Source: Siphonodentalium dalli (lineage: Eukaryota; Mollusca; Scaphopoda; Gadilida; Siphonodentaliidae). From it: a DNA stretch of 64,000 nucleotides. The stretch lies in assembly GCA_032622095.1 (NCBI GenBank), contig CP136069.1, forward strand, positions 12,358,036 to 12,422,035. Reading direction: 5' to 3'. Shown one piece after another: positions 1 through 10,699 of this stretch. The position numbers and the translations under genes were made by a program. Within the stretch, counting starts at the first letter, position 1; every line of letters begins with the position of its first letter. The notes beneath the pieces were generated by a model. It was given only the letters and a program-made list of their open reading frames with translations, made no database searches and was not told where the DNA came from.

Positions 1-413
1 ACATAATTATGCTCCCATGCCATCCTTAAAATATTGCCGTAAATTGTAAAATCTGAGACCGATTTCCAAAATTCAAGGTAAATAAAAATGTGACAAAATC
101 AGACTCAGAAATTATGTGAGAATTGGCACAAATGTTCGATATAATATAATGAATAATGAATGTCTTGTCGTTGACAATGCCAAAATAGTGGACTGCGGCT
201 CGTGGACAATTCATCCTCGAGGACCACTATTTTGGCATAGTCATCTCCAAGCCATGCATGATCTATATCTTCTATACTATATATTTTGAGAACTCCGTGT
301 ATTCGAGAGATAGCCCACACCCTCCGGACCTCAATGATATGATCGTGAATGAGTATTGATATACCCCACTAAACTTTGACAAACACCGGTAATGGTGTGT
401 AGATCATTTACAT
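1..413. other. Intergenic, no gene seen
   Basis: No convincing coding region. The part near 215-300, with the words 'ccaagccatgc' and 'atctatat', resembles short stretches of the dispersed repeat near 38.9 and 40.9 kb, so it may be a small fragment of that family. Nothing else is recognisable. Confidence 0.4.
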
Positions 414-1117
414 ATCTCTCCTATATATTTTGATACAATCTATCTAATTTACATATCTCTCTTATATATTTATGTTTGTGTGTGTGTTGTACTTCATACA
501 AATCTACGATTCTCGACCGATCGGGACGAAACTTGGTACGTGTGTGTAGTTTGACCAGGCGGTGGTCGTTGTCGTATTGGCGAGCCCGTGCGACGCCCGG
601 GCAGCGCATGCGCAGACGAGATCTCGGAAACGGGTCGAGCTATCGACTTGAAATTTGCTATGTGAATGTATCTTGCGCCGGGTACAAATTTGTGTCGGGT
701 CGCCGAGCCCGTGCGACGCCCATGCAGCGCATGCGCAGACGAGATCTCGGAAACGGGTGGAGCTATCGACTTGAAATTTGCTATGTGAATGTATCTTGCG
801 CCGGGTACCAATTTTATCGGGTCGCCGAGCCCGTGCGACGCCCGTGCAGCGCATGCGCAGACGAGATCTCGGAAACGGGTGGAGCTATCGACTTGAAATT
901 TGTTATGTGAATGTATCTTGCGCCGGGTACAAATTTTATCGGGTCGTCGAGCCCGTGCGACGCCAGCTTCGCGCATGCGCAGACCAGATCTCGGAAACGG
1001 GTGGAGCTACCGGGTACCATTTTTTCTTATTGAAACGCGTGGAGCTAAACATTTAAAAAATATATATAAAAATGTCATGTTTCGGACAAGCCGCCGGTGG
1101 CGGGCTAACCTGCTAGT
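414..1117 (+). mobile_element. Non-autonomous Helitron-like element, copy 1
   Basis: The left side carries a 'ctatatattttg' motif shared with the copies at 6.0, 6.6 and 7.3 kb. It is followed by a shared leader ('ctcgaccgatcgggacgaaa') and a core of four tandem ~122-bp units. The right end is a GC-rich hairpin ('gccgccggtggcgggc') followed 7 bases later by CTAGT at 1113-1117, which fits the Helitron 3' rule of a hairpin plus CTRRT. It encodes no Rep/helicase, so it would need an autonomous partner. The left boundary is approximate. It could instead be a relative of the bivalve HINE or pearl type of element with core satellites. Confidence 0.6.
560..1012 (+). repeat. ~122-bp tandem repeat core of Helitron copy 1
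   Basis: About four units, each with 'gcgcatgcgcagac', 'gatctcggaaacgggt' and 'atcgacttgaaatttg'. The same unit forms the cores at 6.15-6.61 kb and, partly, at 7.18-7.32 kb. Open frames across it on both strands repeat the same peptide and are artefacts of the array. Confidence 0.8.
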
Positions 1118-1789
1118 ACTATATACATTGAATACTAATACTTATGATGCATCATGGTTAAGAGTTACGATTACTTTATCAAAAATATTGGAATTTTCTC
1201 TCAACATTCTTACTTATCAGGCTTGGACTATTTTATCAAGTAAAATGTAACTAAAATGTATGTATAGGTGTTTATTGATTTTATCACATTGGGGTGTATT
1301 TAGAAAAAAACAAATACTCAAGATGGCTTGCAAAATGTCCATACAATTTGATAGCAAAGTTTCTATATTCACTTATATCCCGAACATTATCTTCTGCTCT
1401 TCTGTAAATGTAGCAACTTGTGATTCACTTGGTTTTTAAACATGCTACTTAATCAACTGACAACTAAAGTTTATATTCTGGTTGTCCCTGTACATTATGG
1501 GGGCATGACAATTCCATTTTGAATGATTGTTATTTTGGCGAAAACTTCTTATGTGATGTTGGCCATGTTTCTGAATGAGCAGACTCTGAACATTATAACT
1601 GAGAGGGGCATAATGATATGCATAATGTGGTCCAATAACACGGGTAACCATTATAGACAAGTGGGTGTAAGACCAAGTTACAGAAGGCCTTTTAGAAAGT
1701 CAAACATGGAAATTAGTGAAAAGCTGCTTCATAAAATCGAATTCTGGCCCATTGGCATCAATTTGATTGACTAATATCATGAATACCAT
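1118..1789. other. Intergenic, no gene seen
   Basis: AT-rich sequence without a supported exon, RNA gene or clear repeat. The short open frames here (for example 1523-1774) show no recognisable domain. Confidence 0.4.
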
Positions 1790-1977
1790 TTTCCCCATTG
1801 TCCATATAAAAGGATACAAAACTACCACACAAATGACAACATAGGCGCTCACTTTATACACAGCCACCTCACCCATGACGATATTATCCCACTTGGGTTA
1901 CCCGTACACACCAGGCATGACTACACAATCACCAGTCTCCATGCAACTACACCTATGACATAAACAGAGGATCTCAC

Positions 1978-2092
1978 ACGAGTTACTATTTGATACGAAA
2001 TTTATCAACCAAGTTCACTAAATTCGATTTGAGCCGAGATTTACCGAGGCTCAAATAGAATTTAGTGGACGAGGTCGATAAATTACGTATAA
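1978..2092. repeat. Imperfect hairpin with ~50-bp arms
   Basis: The left arm runs through 'tatttgatacgaaattta' and 'cactaaattcgatttgag'. The right arm carries the near reverse complement 'ctcaaatagaatttagtg' and 'taaattacgtataaaata'. The centre is a short 'gccgagatttaccgaggc' loop. It is probably a small foldback element; no TIR family was identified. Confidence 0.55.
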
Positions 2093-3182
2093 AATAGAAC
2101 GAGTTTGAGATACCTTTTATCACATGATCAAATAAACGCGAAGCAACGCGATGTATTCAACGAAAACAACAGTCATAAACGTCAGCGATCGCAAGTCATT
2201 TAAATAATGACGTGACGTGACGTCATCGCACACGCTAATATTACACGTGTGTCTTACCAATAGTTACGAAGCTTTGTCTGTTAATTATGCGATAAAGTCA
2301 CTTCCTGTATACATATTCACCACATTCATGACCATACAGTCAACTATTCGTCTCTCCATTGGCCATATAATCACTCCCTATATATATTCCATACCCATGA
2401 CACATACCCACTCAAAATATACACATATACCCCATGTGCACTCACGACCATAGTCACTCCAGGAAAGGCTCGCCCGTATCAATTCATCCATGTATACTGG
2501 ATATACTCGATGTATACTCGTACACCTTATGCATGATCATCCAGCTAATCCACGTATAGCTATGCACCAAACACTGACCATAGAGCCACGGCAGAGATGC
2601 ATATGCATCACCTATACCTCCATGATCACAACGGCTCTTCGTGTACATGTTGTATACCCACACGCCCGCCAATGGCAATCCAGCTATACTCCAGGTGCAT
2701 ATACACCTCAACAATCATGACCGCACATTCATCCCATGTGCACCTATATACATTAGACATAAACATACAGCCACTCACTATTTACTCATATACCACATGC
2801 ATGGTCATACAGCAAAAATGTACATGCATATATTTACATAATAAGTGTGATTATCACTAAATCCAGCATTCCGATTGGTCGGCGCCCACGTGACTAGTTG
2901 CAGTTATTTCTCGGTGAACGCGCAAGAGGTAATAACTGCAACCCCATAATTACATCGCCGCGTCATTGGTTTTGGAAAGAAGAACTCGTAATGTTTGGGC
3001 GCATTTGGACTCGTGCTGGATTGACTTTATAAATCATCAGGTTTCAATATAAAGAAATTGTTCCTGTTAACTTTTGCCAAGGGTGCTATGGGGTATTTTG
3101 GGCTGGTTTTGTCACGATACACTTTTCGATTTAAATAAATTTAGAAAAGTGGCTTTTTCGCTAAATGTATATAAATATAATA

Positions 3183-3325
3183 ATTAACTGTCATGTGGAC
3201 TGTTTATATGGAAATGTAACCCTGAGGTAAGTGGTCATAATTTGTATGTAACGGGTTTTACACAAGTTATGATCACTTACCTCACGGTTACATCTCCATA
3301 AAAACAGTCCACATGACAGTTAATC
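3183..3325. repeat. Hairpin element with ~65-bp arms
   Basis: The left arm begins 'aattaactgtcatgtggact' and contains 'gaggtaagtggtcataa'. The right arm contains 'ttatgatcacttacctc' and ends 'agtccacatgacagttaat'. The arms are nearly identical with a loop of about 20 bases, so this is most simply a MITE or foldback insertion. Confidence 0.75.
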
Positions 3326-3639
3326 CTTATATACACCCACCATGATAATAGTCACACAAGGTACAGATGCATATCACACACATGACCATGCAGTATATAC
3401 AAATAAGCAACACCCATATTGTCATTTAGCTACTACATTATACCCATACACCGCTTCAATGACCGTACAGCCAATCACTGTATAGCTATTCACCTCTCCC
3501 GAAACCGTACATTCATTCCTTGCATACCTGTTGATCTCGCCATGGACACAACAGCCGCCATTCGTTCCATTGATCACCTACCATAACTCCATGTACAACT
3601 ATTCACCTATGACCACACGTTCACTACTTGGCTGCCATT

Positions 3640-4480
3640 TTGACACACACACAGGCATATATTAATTTGATTTTGATGCTAATGGGCGGGAGTAGCCACT
3701 TAATATGGTCCCACGCAGTTGCGTTTCGACGTTATGTCCATTTTCGTTCCAAAATATGGCCAGAATCACAAAAGTCTTTCTGGCAAAGTTCCATACTGCA
3801 TCATTTAAAATGGATGAATCTGGAGTAAACTCTGTCTAAAACACATCAGTGTGACGCATTTAAGACAGATGAAAACAACAAACATCTTTGATACAAAAGA
3901 TGTTATATATTATACTTGAAACAATGGTTCAAATCTGAAAATTAAATGTTTTCTGATTTTGATGTCAATTTTTTGACAGACATCCAGTATTTATAGTAAT
4001 GTCACTGGTTACAATAGTAGCAATTAAAAAATCAGAAATGTTAGAATTTAATGTATATAAGACAGAATAGTCAATTGTATTCATCAACCAGCTTGTAAGA
4101 GACAACGTGACATGCTGGGGAAATATAAAGAAAGATAACGTGACAATATTTATTCCATTGAGTTGAATTATTTATAAGCAAGAATATGCCTCAGTTTGTC
4201 CATCTCTTCTCGAAATTTGACTAGAATCCTAACGGTGAAATTTCATACCAAGTTTTTTTTAATTAATGAGGGATCGGAAGGGACATGGATCCCACGAATG
4301 GCATATTTCATTGCTTCAATGATCAGTTACCGTACTACCAGAATGTAAATTTAACAAAGGTTCACTTTGAATAGTGATATAACGATTGGGTCTTTATAAC
4401 GCGTTCATTGTCTCCATATGACATATTTGGATCAGCATTAATTTAGTGAACAGCTGTAGAACCGAAAAGAAATATGGCGG
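3640..4480 (+). repeat. Dispersed repeat related to the 28-31 kb element
   Basis: Segments such as 'tttgatgctaatgggcg', 'ccatactgcatc' with 'aaaatg', 'gtatataagacagaatag' and 'catggatcccacgaa' match diverged segments in the same order at 28.76, 28.88, 30.18 and 30.48 kb. It is a diverged copy of the interior of the large element at 28-31 kb. No coding potential recognised. Confidence 0.6.
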
Positions 4481-5210
4481 AAACATACGCCAGAGAGTAC
4501 TAAAGAAATTTTACCGGAAATTTATTTCAATCGAGTGAAATCAGTACGAAGAAGCATCTTCCCATTAACAAGACGAACGCACCTAATTAGTTTAAAATAT
4601 TCTTCAAGGGGACAAGAAGGCTCATAAATAGATGTATCGGAATGAATGCAGAGACATCCGGTTCTGCGGTGCATTCCCCAATTAATGGCCCAATTAACGA
4701 AGCTAATTAAACAGTGGCCATAATTTAGCAAAAGCGTTGATAAATAATACCAAAAAATTTGAGGATGATACACAAAACAGTAAGCTCTATGAATCAATAT
4801 ATTCTACCGTCATATTCTCATTGTTGATGCGCAGTACTCAAATACTTTGCCTTTACATATGCACTGTAAAATTTGACGTCATAAACCACTGTCTGTTCGT
4901 TTTCTACATGTATACCACAAAATCGTCTAAATTAATGTCGACATCCCACGCTGTGGCAGTTGACGCGGTATATCAGCCTACGGAACAAATTCAAGGGTCG
5001 GCTGGTATAAAGAGCGTCCATGATTATGTTAAACAAAATCGATGGGTCATAAGCTTAAGAGAGTTCTCAATTAAGAGTGTTTGTAGTATTTTTAGACGTA
5101 CGTGTAATACTTATGGGTGATTTGTAGGTTTCCACAATGGTATTTTGTATTATAAATCCATCTTTTGAAACACATTTAAGTGCACAGCTGGAGCTCGTAT
5201 TCTCCAGCGG
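4481..5210. other. Intergenic, no gene recognised
   Basis: A frame of 127 codons on the plus strand (4737-5120) and one of 91 on the minus strand (4522-4797) overlap each other. Neither shows a domain, signal peptide or splice context that I recognise. Confidence 0.35.
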
Positions 5211-5754
5211 CGAGATGTACGAAGCGTGTGTGTTATACTTACTGCGAGATGTACGAAGCGTGTGTGTTATACTTACGGCGAGATGTACGAAGCGTGTGTG
5301 CTATACTTACGGCGAGATGTACGAAGCGTGTGTGTTATACTTACGGCGAGATGTACGAAGCGTGTGTGCTATACTTACGGCGAGATGTACGAAGCGTGTG
5401 TGTTATACTTACGGCGAGATGTACGAAGCGTGTGTGCTATACTTACGGCGAGATGTACGAAGCGTGTGTGTTATACTTACGGCGAGATGTACGAAGCGTG
5501 TGTGTTATACTTACGGCGAGATGTACGAAGCGTGTGTGTTATACTTACGGTGAGATGTACGAAGCGTGTGTGTTATACTTACGGCGAGATGTACGAAGCG
5601 TGTGTGTTATACTTACGGTGAGATGTACGAAGCGTGTGTGTTATACTTACGGTGAGATGTACGAAGCGTGTGTGTTATACTTACGGTGAGATGTACGAAG
5701 CGTGTGTGTTATACTTACGGCGAGATGTACGAAGCGTGTGTGTTATACTTACGC
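5211..5754 (+). repeat. 34-bp minisatellite, 16 copies
   Basis: A unit containing 'cgagatgtacgaagcgtgtg' and 'tgttatacttacgg' recurs every 34 bases from 5211, giving 16 units with only a few variable positions (c/t before 'gag', t/c in 'tgttata'). Since 34 is not a multiple of three, reading frame rotates from unit to unit and every frame stays open. The open frames of 131-169 codons here are therefore artefacts and not a repeat protein. Confidence 0.95.
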
Positions 5755-6006
5755 GTGTATCCACAATATATATTCAAGCAATACACGTATTGTCTGTGTA
5801 TTATGCCATGTTGCATGTTGCCACGACCTACCATTAGTATCATTGTCTTAAAGGGGTACTGTACGCCATTTTCAATAAATTTCCGGTGACAACAACGATC
5901 TAATATCGATAATATATAGAAACATAAGTAATTTGAGTCGAAGATGTATTCTGTAAACGCTCAGGTTAATAGGCTACCTTAAAATGTAATAATTTAAAAG
6001 TTAATA

Positions 6007-6644
6007 ATCTCATATATATATTTTGAAGACCTCTGTCTGTCTGTCTGTTTGTCTGTTTGTTTGTCTGTCATTAATACAAATCTACGATTCTCGACCGATC
6101 GGGACGAAACTTGGTACGTGCGTGTAGTTTGACCAGGCGGTCGACGTTGTCGTATTGGCGAGCCCGTGCGACGCCCGCTTCGCGCATGCGCAGACAGATC
6201 TCGGAAACGGCGAGATTGAAATATCGACTTGAAATTTGCTATGTGAATGTATCTTGCCCCGGATACGAATTTTATTGGGTCGCCGAGCCCGTGCGACGCC
6301 AGCTTCGCGCATGCGCAGACGAGATCTCGGAAACGGGTGGAGCTATCGACTTGAAATTTGGTATGTGAATGTATCTTGCCCCGGATACGAATTTTATCGG
6401 GTCGCCTAGCCCGTGCGACACCAGCTTCGCGCATGCGCAGACGAGATCTCGGAAACGGGTGGATCTATCGACTTGACATTTGCTATGTGAATGTATCTTG
6501 CCCCGGATACGAATTTTATCGGGTCGCCGAGCCCGTGCGACGCCAGCTTCGCGCATGCGCAGACCAGATCTCGGAAACGGGTAGAGCTATCGACTTGAAA
6601 TTTGTTTTTTGAATAGCCCGGACAACGTCGGGCTCATCGGCTAT
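6007..6644 (+). mobile_element. Non-autonomous Helitron-like element, copy 2
   Basis: Starts near 'tatatattttgaagacctct', followed by a 'tctgtctgtttg' microsatellite, the shared 'ctcgaccgatcgggacgaaa' leader and about four ~122-bp core units. It ends in the hairpin 'gcccggacaacgtcgggc' and 'ggctat'. The terminal CTAT departs from the CTAGT of the other copies. Copy 3 begins immediately after it. Confidence 0.6.
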
Positions 6645-7348
6645 CTATTATATATTTTGGAAGATCTGTTTGTTTGTTTGTTTGTTTGTTTGTGTGTGTG
6701 TGTGTGTGTGTGTAATCGATGAACTCGAAAACGGCCGACCCGATTTCGATGAAACTTGGTATGTGGGGGTATTTTCGGGTCAGGATTAACATAGGCCTAT
6801 TGATTTTCAGATCCAATGTCAACTTTTCACGTGCCGAGGTCAAATCTGTTTTTATGCCGTTTTGCGCTAATATATTTCAGTTCGGTGCTCACAAATCGAT
6901 TCGATATAGCGCGAATAATAAATTGCCAGTCATATAATTTGCACGGTTAGAATCTGTGGCGCTTCATCTTTCCAATGATGTATCACACGCCTGTGTACGT
7001 TTAAAGTTTCTACCTTAATTATCGGGAAGAACGCAGGACCATGCTTCGCTCATCGAAAATCATTGCGTAAATATATTACACCATCAACATATCGTGACGT
7101 GTTCGCGTTAACTCTTAACCGGCCGATGTCGCGTTAACTCATCACCGGCCGAGGTATCCGAAATGACATTGGGCTATATATCTCGGAAACGGGTGGAGCT
7201 ATCGACTTGAAATTTGGTATGTGAATGTATCTTGCCCCGGATACGAATTTTATCGCGCATGGGCAGACCAGATCTCGGTAACGGGTGGAGCAATCGACTT
7301 GAAATTTGGTTTTTGAATAGCCCGGACGAAGTCGGGTCACCTTCTAGT
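6644..7348 (+). mobile_element. Non-autonomous Helitron-like element, copy 3
   Basis: Begins TCTATTATATATTTTGG (TC is the Helitron 5' dinucleotide). A 'gtttgtttg' and 'gtgtgtg' microsatellite follows, then 'gaactcgaaaacggccgacc' and two partial core units near 7180-7310. It ends with hairpin 'gcccggacgaagtcgggt' and CTAGT at 7344-7348. It abuts copy 4 head to tail. Confidence 0.7.
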
Positions 7349-8067
7349 CTATTATATATTTTGGAAGATCTGTTTGTTTGTTTGTTTGTTTGTTTGTGTG
7401 TAATCGATGAACTCGAAAACGGCCGACCCCATTTCGATAAAACTTGGTATGTGGGGGTATTTTCGGGCCAGGAGTAACATAGGCCTATTGATTTTCAGAT
7501 CCGATGTCAACTTTTCACGTGCCGAGGTCAAATCTGTTTTTACGCTGTGTTACGGGACTTTCATTTGAGTTCGGTGCTTACAAATCGATTCGAAACAGCG
7601 CGAATAATAAAATGCCAGTCATAATAATGACACTGTGAGAATCTTTCGTGTTTCCTCTTTCCAACGATATATAATGCGTATGTATCCGTTTTAGTTATCT
7701 GCCTCAATTATCAAGAAGAAGTTGTACTATCTTCCATCAGGATAAAAACAATGCGTAACTTCTATGACGTCGTTAGAGGTCATAACGTTAGATCACGTTA
7801 ACGCTTAACCGGCCGATGCATTTGACTGTTTCAGACGTCTTGGCGTTTATATACTTGAGTGGAAATCAAATCGGGTTAAACTGGCGGATTTTTACGGACG
7901 AAATTTGATGCATAGGGTATCTCGGTATCCGCTGGGACGATTTCCCGGTATCCGCTGGGCCGATTTCCACCATTTTTGGGGTGTTGGTGTTGGACCCCAC
8001 CTGACCTTGACCTTCAAAATGGTCAATTCAAGGTCAAAGCCCGGACGAAGTCGGGTCACCTTCTAGT
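7348..8067 (+). mobile_element. Non-autonomous Helitron-like element, copy 4
   Basis: Begins with the same CTATTATATATTTTGGAAG as copy 3 and ends with the same hairpin plus CTAGT (8063-8067). It lacks the ~122-bp core array. Instead it carries 'aaatcgggttaaactggcgg' and a 'tgaccttgaccttcaaaatg' block that also occur in the copy at 22.9-23.3 kb. Confidence 0.7.
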
Positions 8068-8499
8068 TTGATATAAATTGAATTTATGACTGGAGCCATA
8101 CAATGGCGTCAATTAAATTACGAATTTCAGTAATCAAACAAAGTAATTGAGGGATACTGGATTGTTAAACCGATCGCACACACGCGCGTTTAACATATTA
8201 TGATGATACGGGGAGAACACTCAAGCCACTCACTGACTAGCGACGATACAATAACTTAAATGATTATATGGGACTAGTATGCCTATAATATAACTTTTAT
8301 TTGATTCATTTGGTTGAAAACTGTACAAAAATTACTCGACAACGACAATTTGTATTTTTGCATTCCGGTAAATTTGTCATCCGTAACACTACTTCGTACT
8401 CAACAGACTTTCAAATAATGAAAAAAATGTTACCTTATTCTCCGACTCGGAGACTATAGAAACCAACAACAACATTTGGCGTACAGTACCCCTTTAATC

Positions 8500-8735
8500 A
8501 TAAGTAATCGATATATAGCATGATGTGGTCTCTGTTTGTGACAGGACTCTCCCTGATTCCTTAAGCCAACTTCGGCATGTAAATGTGACACAGCAAGTCA
8601 ATTTTCACAATATATTCTTAGTGTGTATCCTACCACCATAATGCATCATGGTATACTGCCTGTGTGTCAATAGAGCCGCACGAGCTCTCCCATACTCTAT
8701 TCTGGCCCATATCGTTATTTTTTCTTGTATTCTTT
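8500..8735 (+). repeat. Left remnant of an interrupted ~365-bp tandem repeat
   Basis: Text such as 'caggactctccctgattcc', 'cggcatgtaaatg', 'cagcaagtcaattttcac' and 'catcatggtatactgcc' recurs at 10.84-11.04 and 11.19-11.32 kb. The unit is cut by the composite insertion at about 8.74-10.69 kb and resumes afterwards at 'gagctctctcgtac'. Confidence 0.6.
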
Positions 8736-8739
8736 AACA

Positions 8740-8983
8740 ATTTTATAATTTCACCCATACAGAGCCCCAGACAAACATGAGCAGACGACACTCTTCTATA
8801 TGCTTCTATATATGTGTGGGTTCCCTGCAGGGTAATGGATGTTTTTTATTTTATGTCCTAAAAATTGTAAGAATCATTTATTTTAAAAAAATGATAAAAA
8901 GTTGTTAGGCCAATGCATTCTCTTATATATGCGAGGCGACCTATGGTCGACTCGCATATATAAGAGAATGCATTGGCACAGGG
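8740..8983 (-). mobile_element. Fragment of palindrome-module MITE
   Basis: Contains 'ttcacccatacagagcccca', 'gcagacgacactcttctata' and the palindromic module at 8909-8983 ('ccaatgcattctcttatat' inverted around 'gcgacctatggtcg'). The same combination in the opposite order lies at 33301-33500 and 40007-40250. It forms the outer left edge of the foldback complex that follows. Confidence 0.65.
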
Positions 8984-9345
8984 TAAAAACAAATCCCTTA
9001 CGACTGGATTTGTATGGAAGCGTATTGGTGCCATTTTGAAAGAAAAAAATTGGCCCAGTAAGTGCTAGTTAGCACATACGTATCAGCTAATTAGCTGATA
9101 ATAACAGCTAATTAGCTGATAATATCAGCTAATTAGCACATACTATCAGCTAATTAGCTGATAATAACAGCTAAGTAGCTGCTAATATCATCTAATTAGC
9201 ACATACGTATCAGCTAATTAGCTGATACTATCAGCTAATTAGCTGATACTACTATCAGCTAATTAGCTGATAATTTAATACTGTTATATAGGACACGAAC
9301 ATGACATTTGGAACTTATTCCCTATTCCTTATTCCTTATTTTCAA

Positions 9346-9885
9346 AAATGTCGCTTTCGACCGATTTGACGGTATGGGTGGGTGGCCGGCCCCAAATACC
9401 ACCTAGAAACACCCCAATCCCCCACCCATCACCCCGGGGGTGCCACCCCGAGGGGGTGAAAATGGGGTATGGACCATTTTCAAGAACGGTAAGGATTTCG
9501 ACCGATTTGACGGCATGGGTGGGTTGCCGGCCCCAATTACCACCTAGAAACACCCCAACCCCCCACCCATCACCCCCGGGGGTGCCACCCCGAGGGGGTG
9601 AAAATGGGGTATGGACCATTTTCGAGAACGGTAAGGATTTCGACCGATTTGACGGCATGGGTGGGTGGCCGGCCCCAAATACCACCTAGAAACACCCCAA
9701 CCCCCCCCCCCCCCCCCCCACCCATCACCCCGGGGTGCCACCCCGAGGGGGTGAAAATGGGGTATGGACCATTTTCGAGAACGGTAAGGATTTCGACCGA
9801 TTTGACGGCATGGGTGGGTGGCCGGCCCCAAATGCCACATAGAAACACCCCTACCCCCACCCATCACCCCCGGGGGTGCCACCTA
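9346..9885 (+). repeat. ~140-157 bp minisatellite, four copies
   Basis: Units carry 'ttcgaccgatttgacgg', 'atgggtgggtggccggcccc', 'cacctagaaacacccc', 'gtgccaccccgagggggtg' and 'aaaatggggtatggacc'. Unit length varies mainly through a C-run that reaches about 18 C near 9702-9719. The open frames on both strands are repeat artefacts. Confidence 0.85.
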
Positions 9886-9887
9886 GA

Positions 9888-10031
9888 TTATGGAACTGTT
9901 TGGAAGAGGAACTGAAGATATCAAAATCAATTTCGTTGTTGAAATACACTCTGAAACGGGGTGATCCAATTATTCCAGTTTACTTTTATGAAGGAAGAAG
10001 AGAGACACAGATAGTACATGCGAGAATGCGG
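9888..10031 (+). pseudogene. Captured C-terminal fragment of a LINE polyprotein
   Basis: A 48-codon open stretch begins 'LWNCLEEELKISKSI' and contains 'LKYTLKRGDPIIPVYFYEG' and 'RRETQIVHARMR'. The spacing W-N-x-L ... S-x-S ... F/L-K ... L-K ... P-x-Y-F-Y-x-G-x-R-x-x-Q-I-x-H-x-R-x-R resembles the segment just before the terminal zinc finger of many animal non-LTR retrotransposon polyproteins. It is bounded on both sides by minisatellite sequence and has no start or stop of its own, so it is a captured coding scrap and not a gene. Clade is uncertain. Confidence 0.5.
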
Positions 10032-10699
10032 GGGTGATGGGTGGGGGTATGTGTGTTTCTAGGTGGTATTTGGGGCCGGCCACCCACCCATGCCGTCAAA
10101 TCGGTCGAAAGCGACATTTTTGAAAATAAGGAATAAGGAATAGGGAATAAGTTCCAAATGTCATGTTCGTGGCCTATATAACAGTATTAAATTATCAGCT
10201 AATTAGCTGATAGTATCAGCTAATTAGCTGATATCAGCTAATTAGCTGATATGTATGTGCTAATTAGCACTTACTATTATTATCAGCTAATTAGCTGATA
10301 CGTATGTGCTAATTAGCTGATATTATCAGCTAATTAGCTGTTATTATCAGCTAATTAGCTGATATGTATGTGCTAATTAGCACTTACTATGTGCTAATTA
10401 GCTGTTATTATCAGCTAATTAGCTGATACGTATGTGCTAATTAGCTGATATTATCAGCTAATTAGCTGTTATTATCAGCTAATTAGCTGATACGTATGTG
10501 CTAATTAGCTGATATTATCAGCTAATTAGCTGTTATTATCAGCTAATTAGCTGATATGTATGTGCTAATTAGCACTTACTATGTGCTAACTAGCTGTTAT
10601 TATCAGCTAATTAGCTGATACGTATGTGCTAATTAGCACTTACTGGGCCATTTTTTTTCTTCAAAATGGCACCAATACGCTTCCATAGATTTGAGCTCT

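Larger units (their letters stand above)
1790..3640. repeat. Degenerate satellite-like region
   Basis: Three blocks (about 1790-1990, 2310-2850 and 3330-3640) are built from loosely repeated words such as 'catgaccatacag', 'cactcac', 'tatacac' and 'cccatg'. The pattern recurs in reverse complement at 28.38-28.60 kb. Copies are too diverged for an exact period by eye. Short frames within it are low-complexity artefacts. Confidence 0.5.
5848..8497. mobile_element. TTAA-flanked TIR element, expanded by nested Helitrons
   Basis: The left end is TTAA plus AGGGGTACTGTACGCCA (5848-5868). The right end is the exact inverted repeat followed by TTAA (8477-8497). TTAA target duplications point to a piggyBac-like mobiliser, although AGGGG ends are not the textbook CCC start. 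Without the three Helitron copies inside (6.0-8.07 kb) the element would be only about 0.6 kb, the usual MITE size. No transposase is present. Confidence 0.75.
9012..10687. mobile_element. Large foldback element with complex inverted arms
   Basis: The left arm starts 'tatggaagcgtattggtgcc' at 9012 and the right arm ends with its reverse complement near 10687. Inside these are arrays of 'cagctaattagctgata' (9062-9272 left; about 10195-10640 right). Next come the mirrored segments 'catgacatttggaacttatt' and 'ccctattccttattcc', and then 'tgacggtatgggtgggtgg' against its complement near 10090. The centre is a minisatellite plus a captured LINE fragment. No transposase is visible. Long arms built from tandem units are the hallmark of foldback elements. 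Confidence 0.75.

Noticed and set aside
476-1250. Arginine-rich open frames on both strands
   Set aside because: Produced by the ~122-bp Helitron core repeat; mirrored on the opposite strand and repeated at 6 kb.
5137-5689. Forward frames of 131-169 codons with 'YEACVLYLRRDVRS' repeats
   Set aside because: Entirely explained by the 34-bp minisatellite in three frames.
9329-9915. Proline/glycine-rich frames of 96-118 codons on both strands
   Set aside because: Translation of the foldback minisatellite; both strands are open and the C-run length varies.
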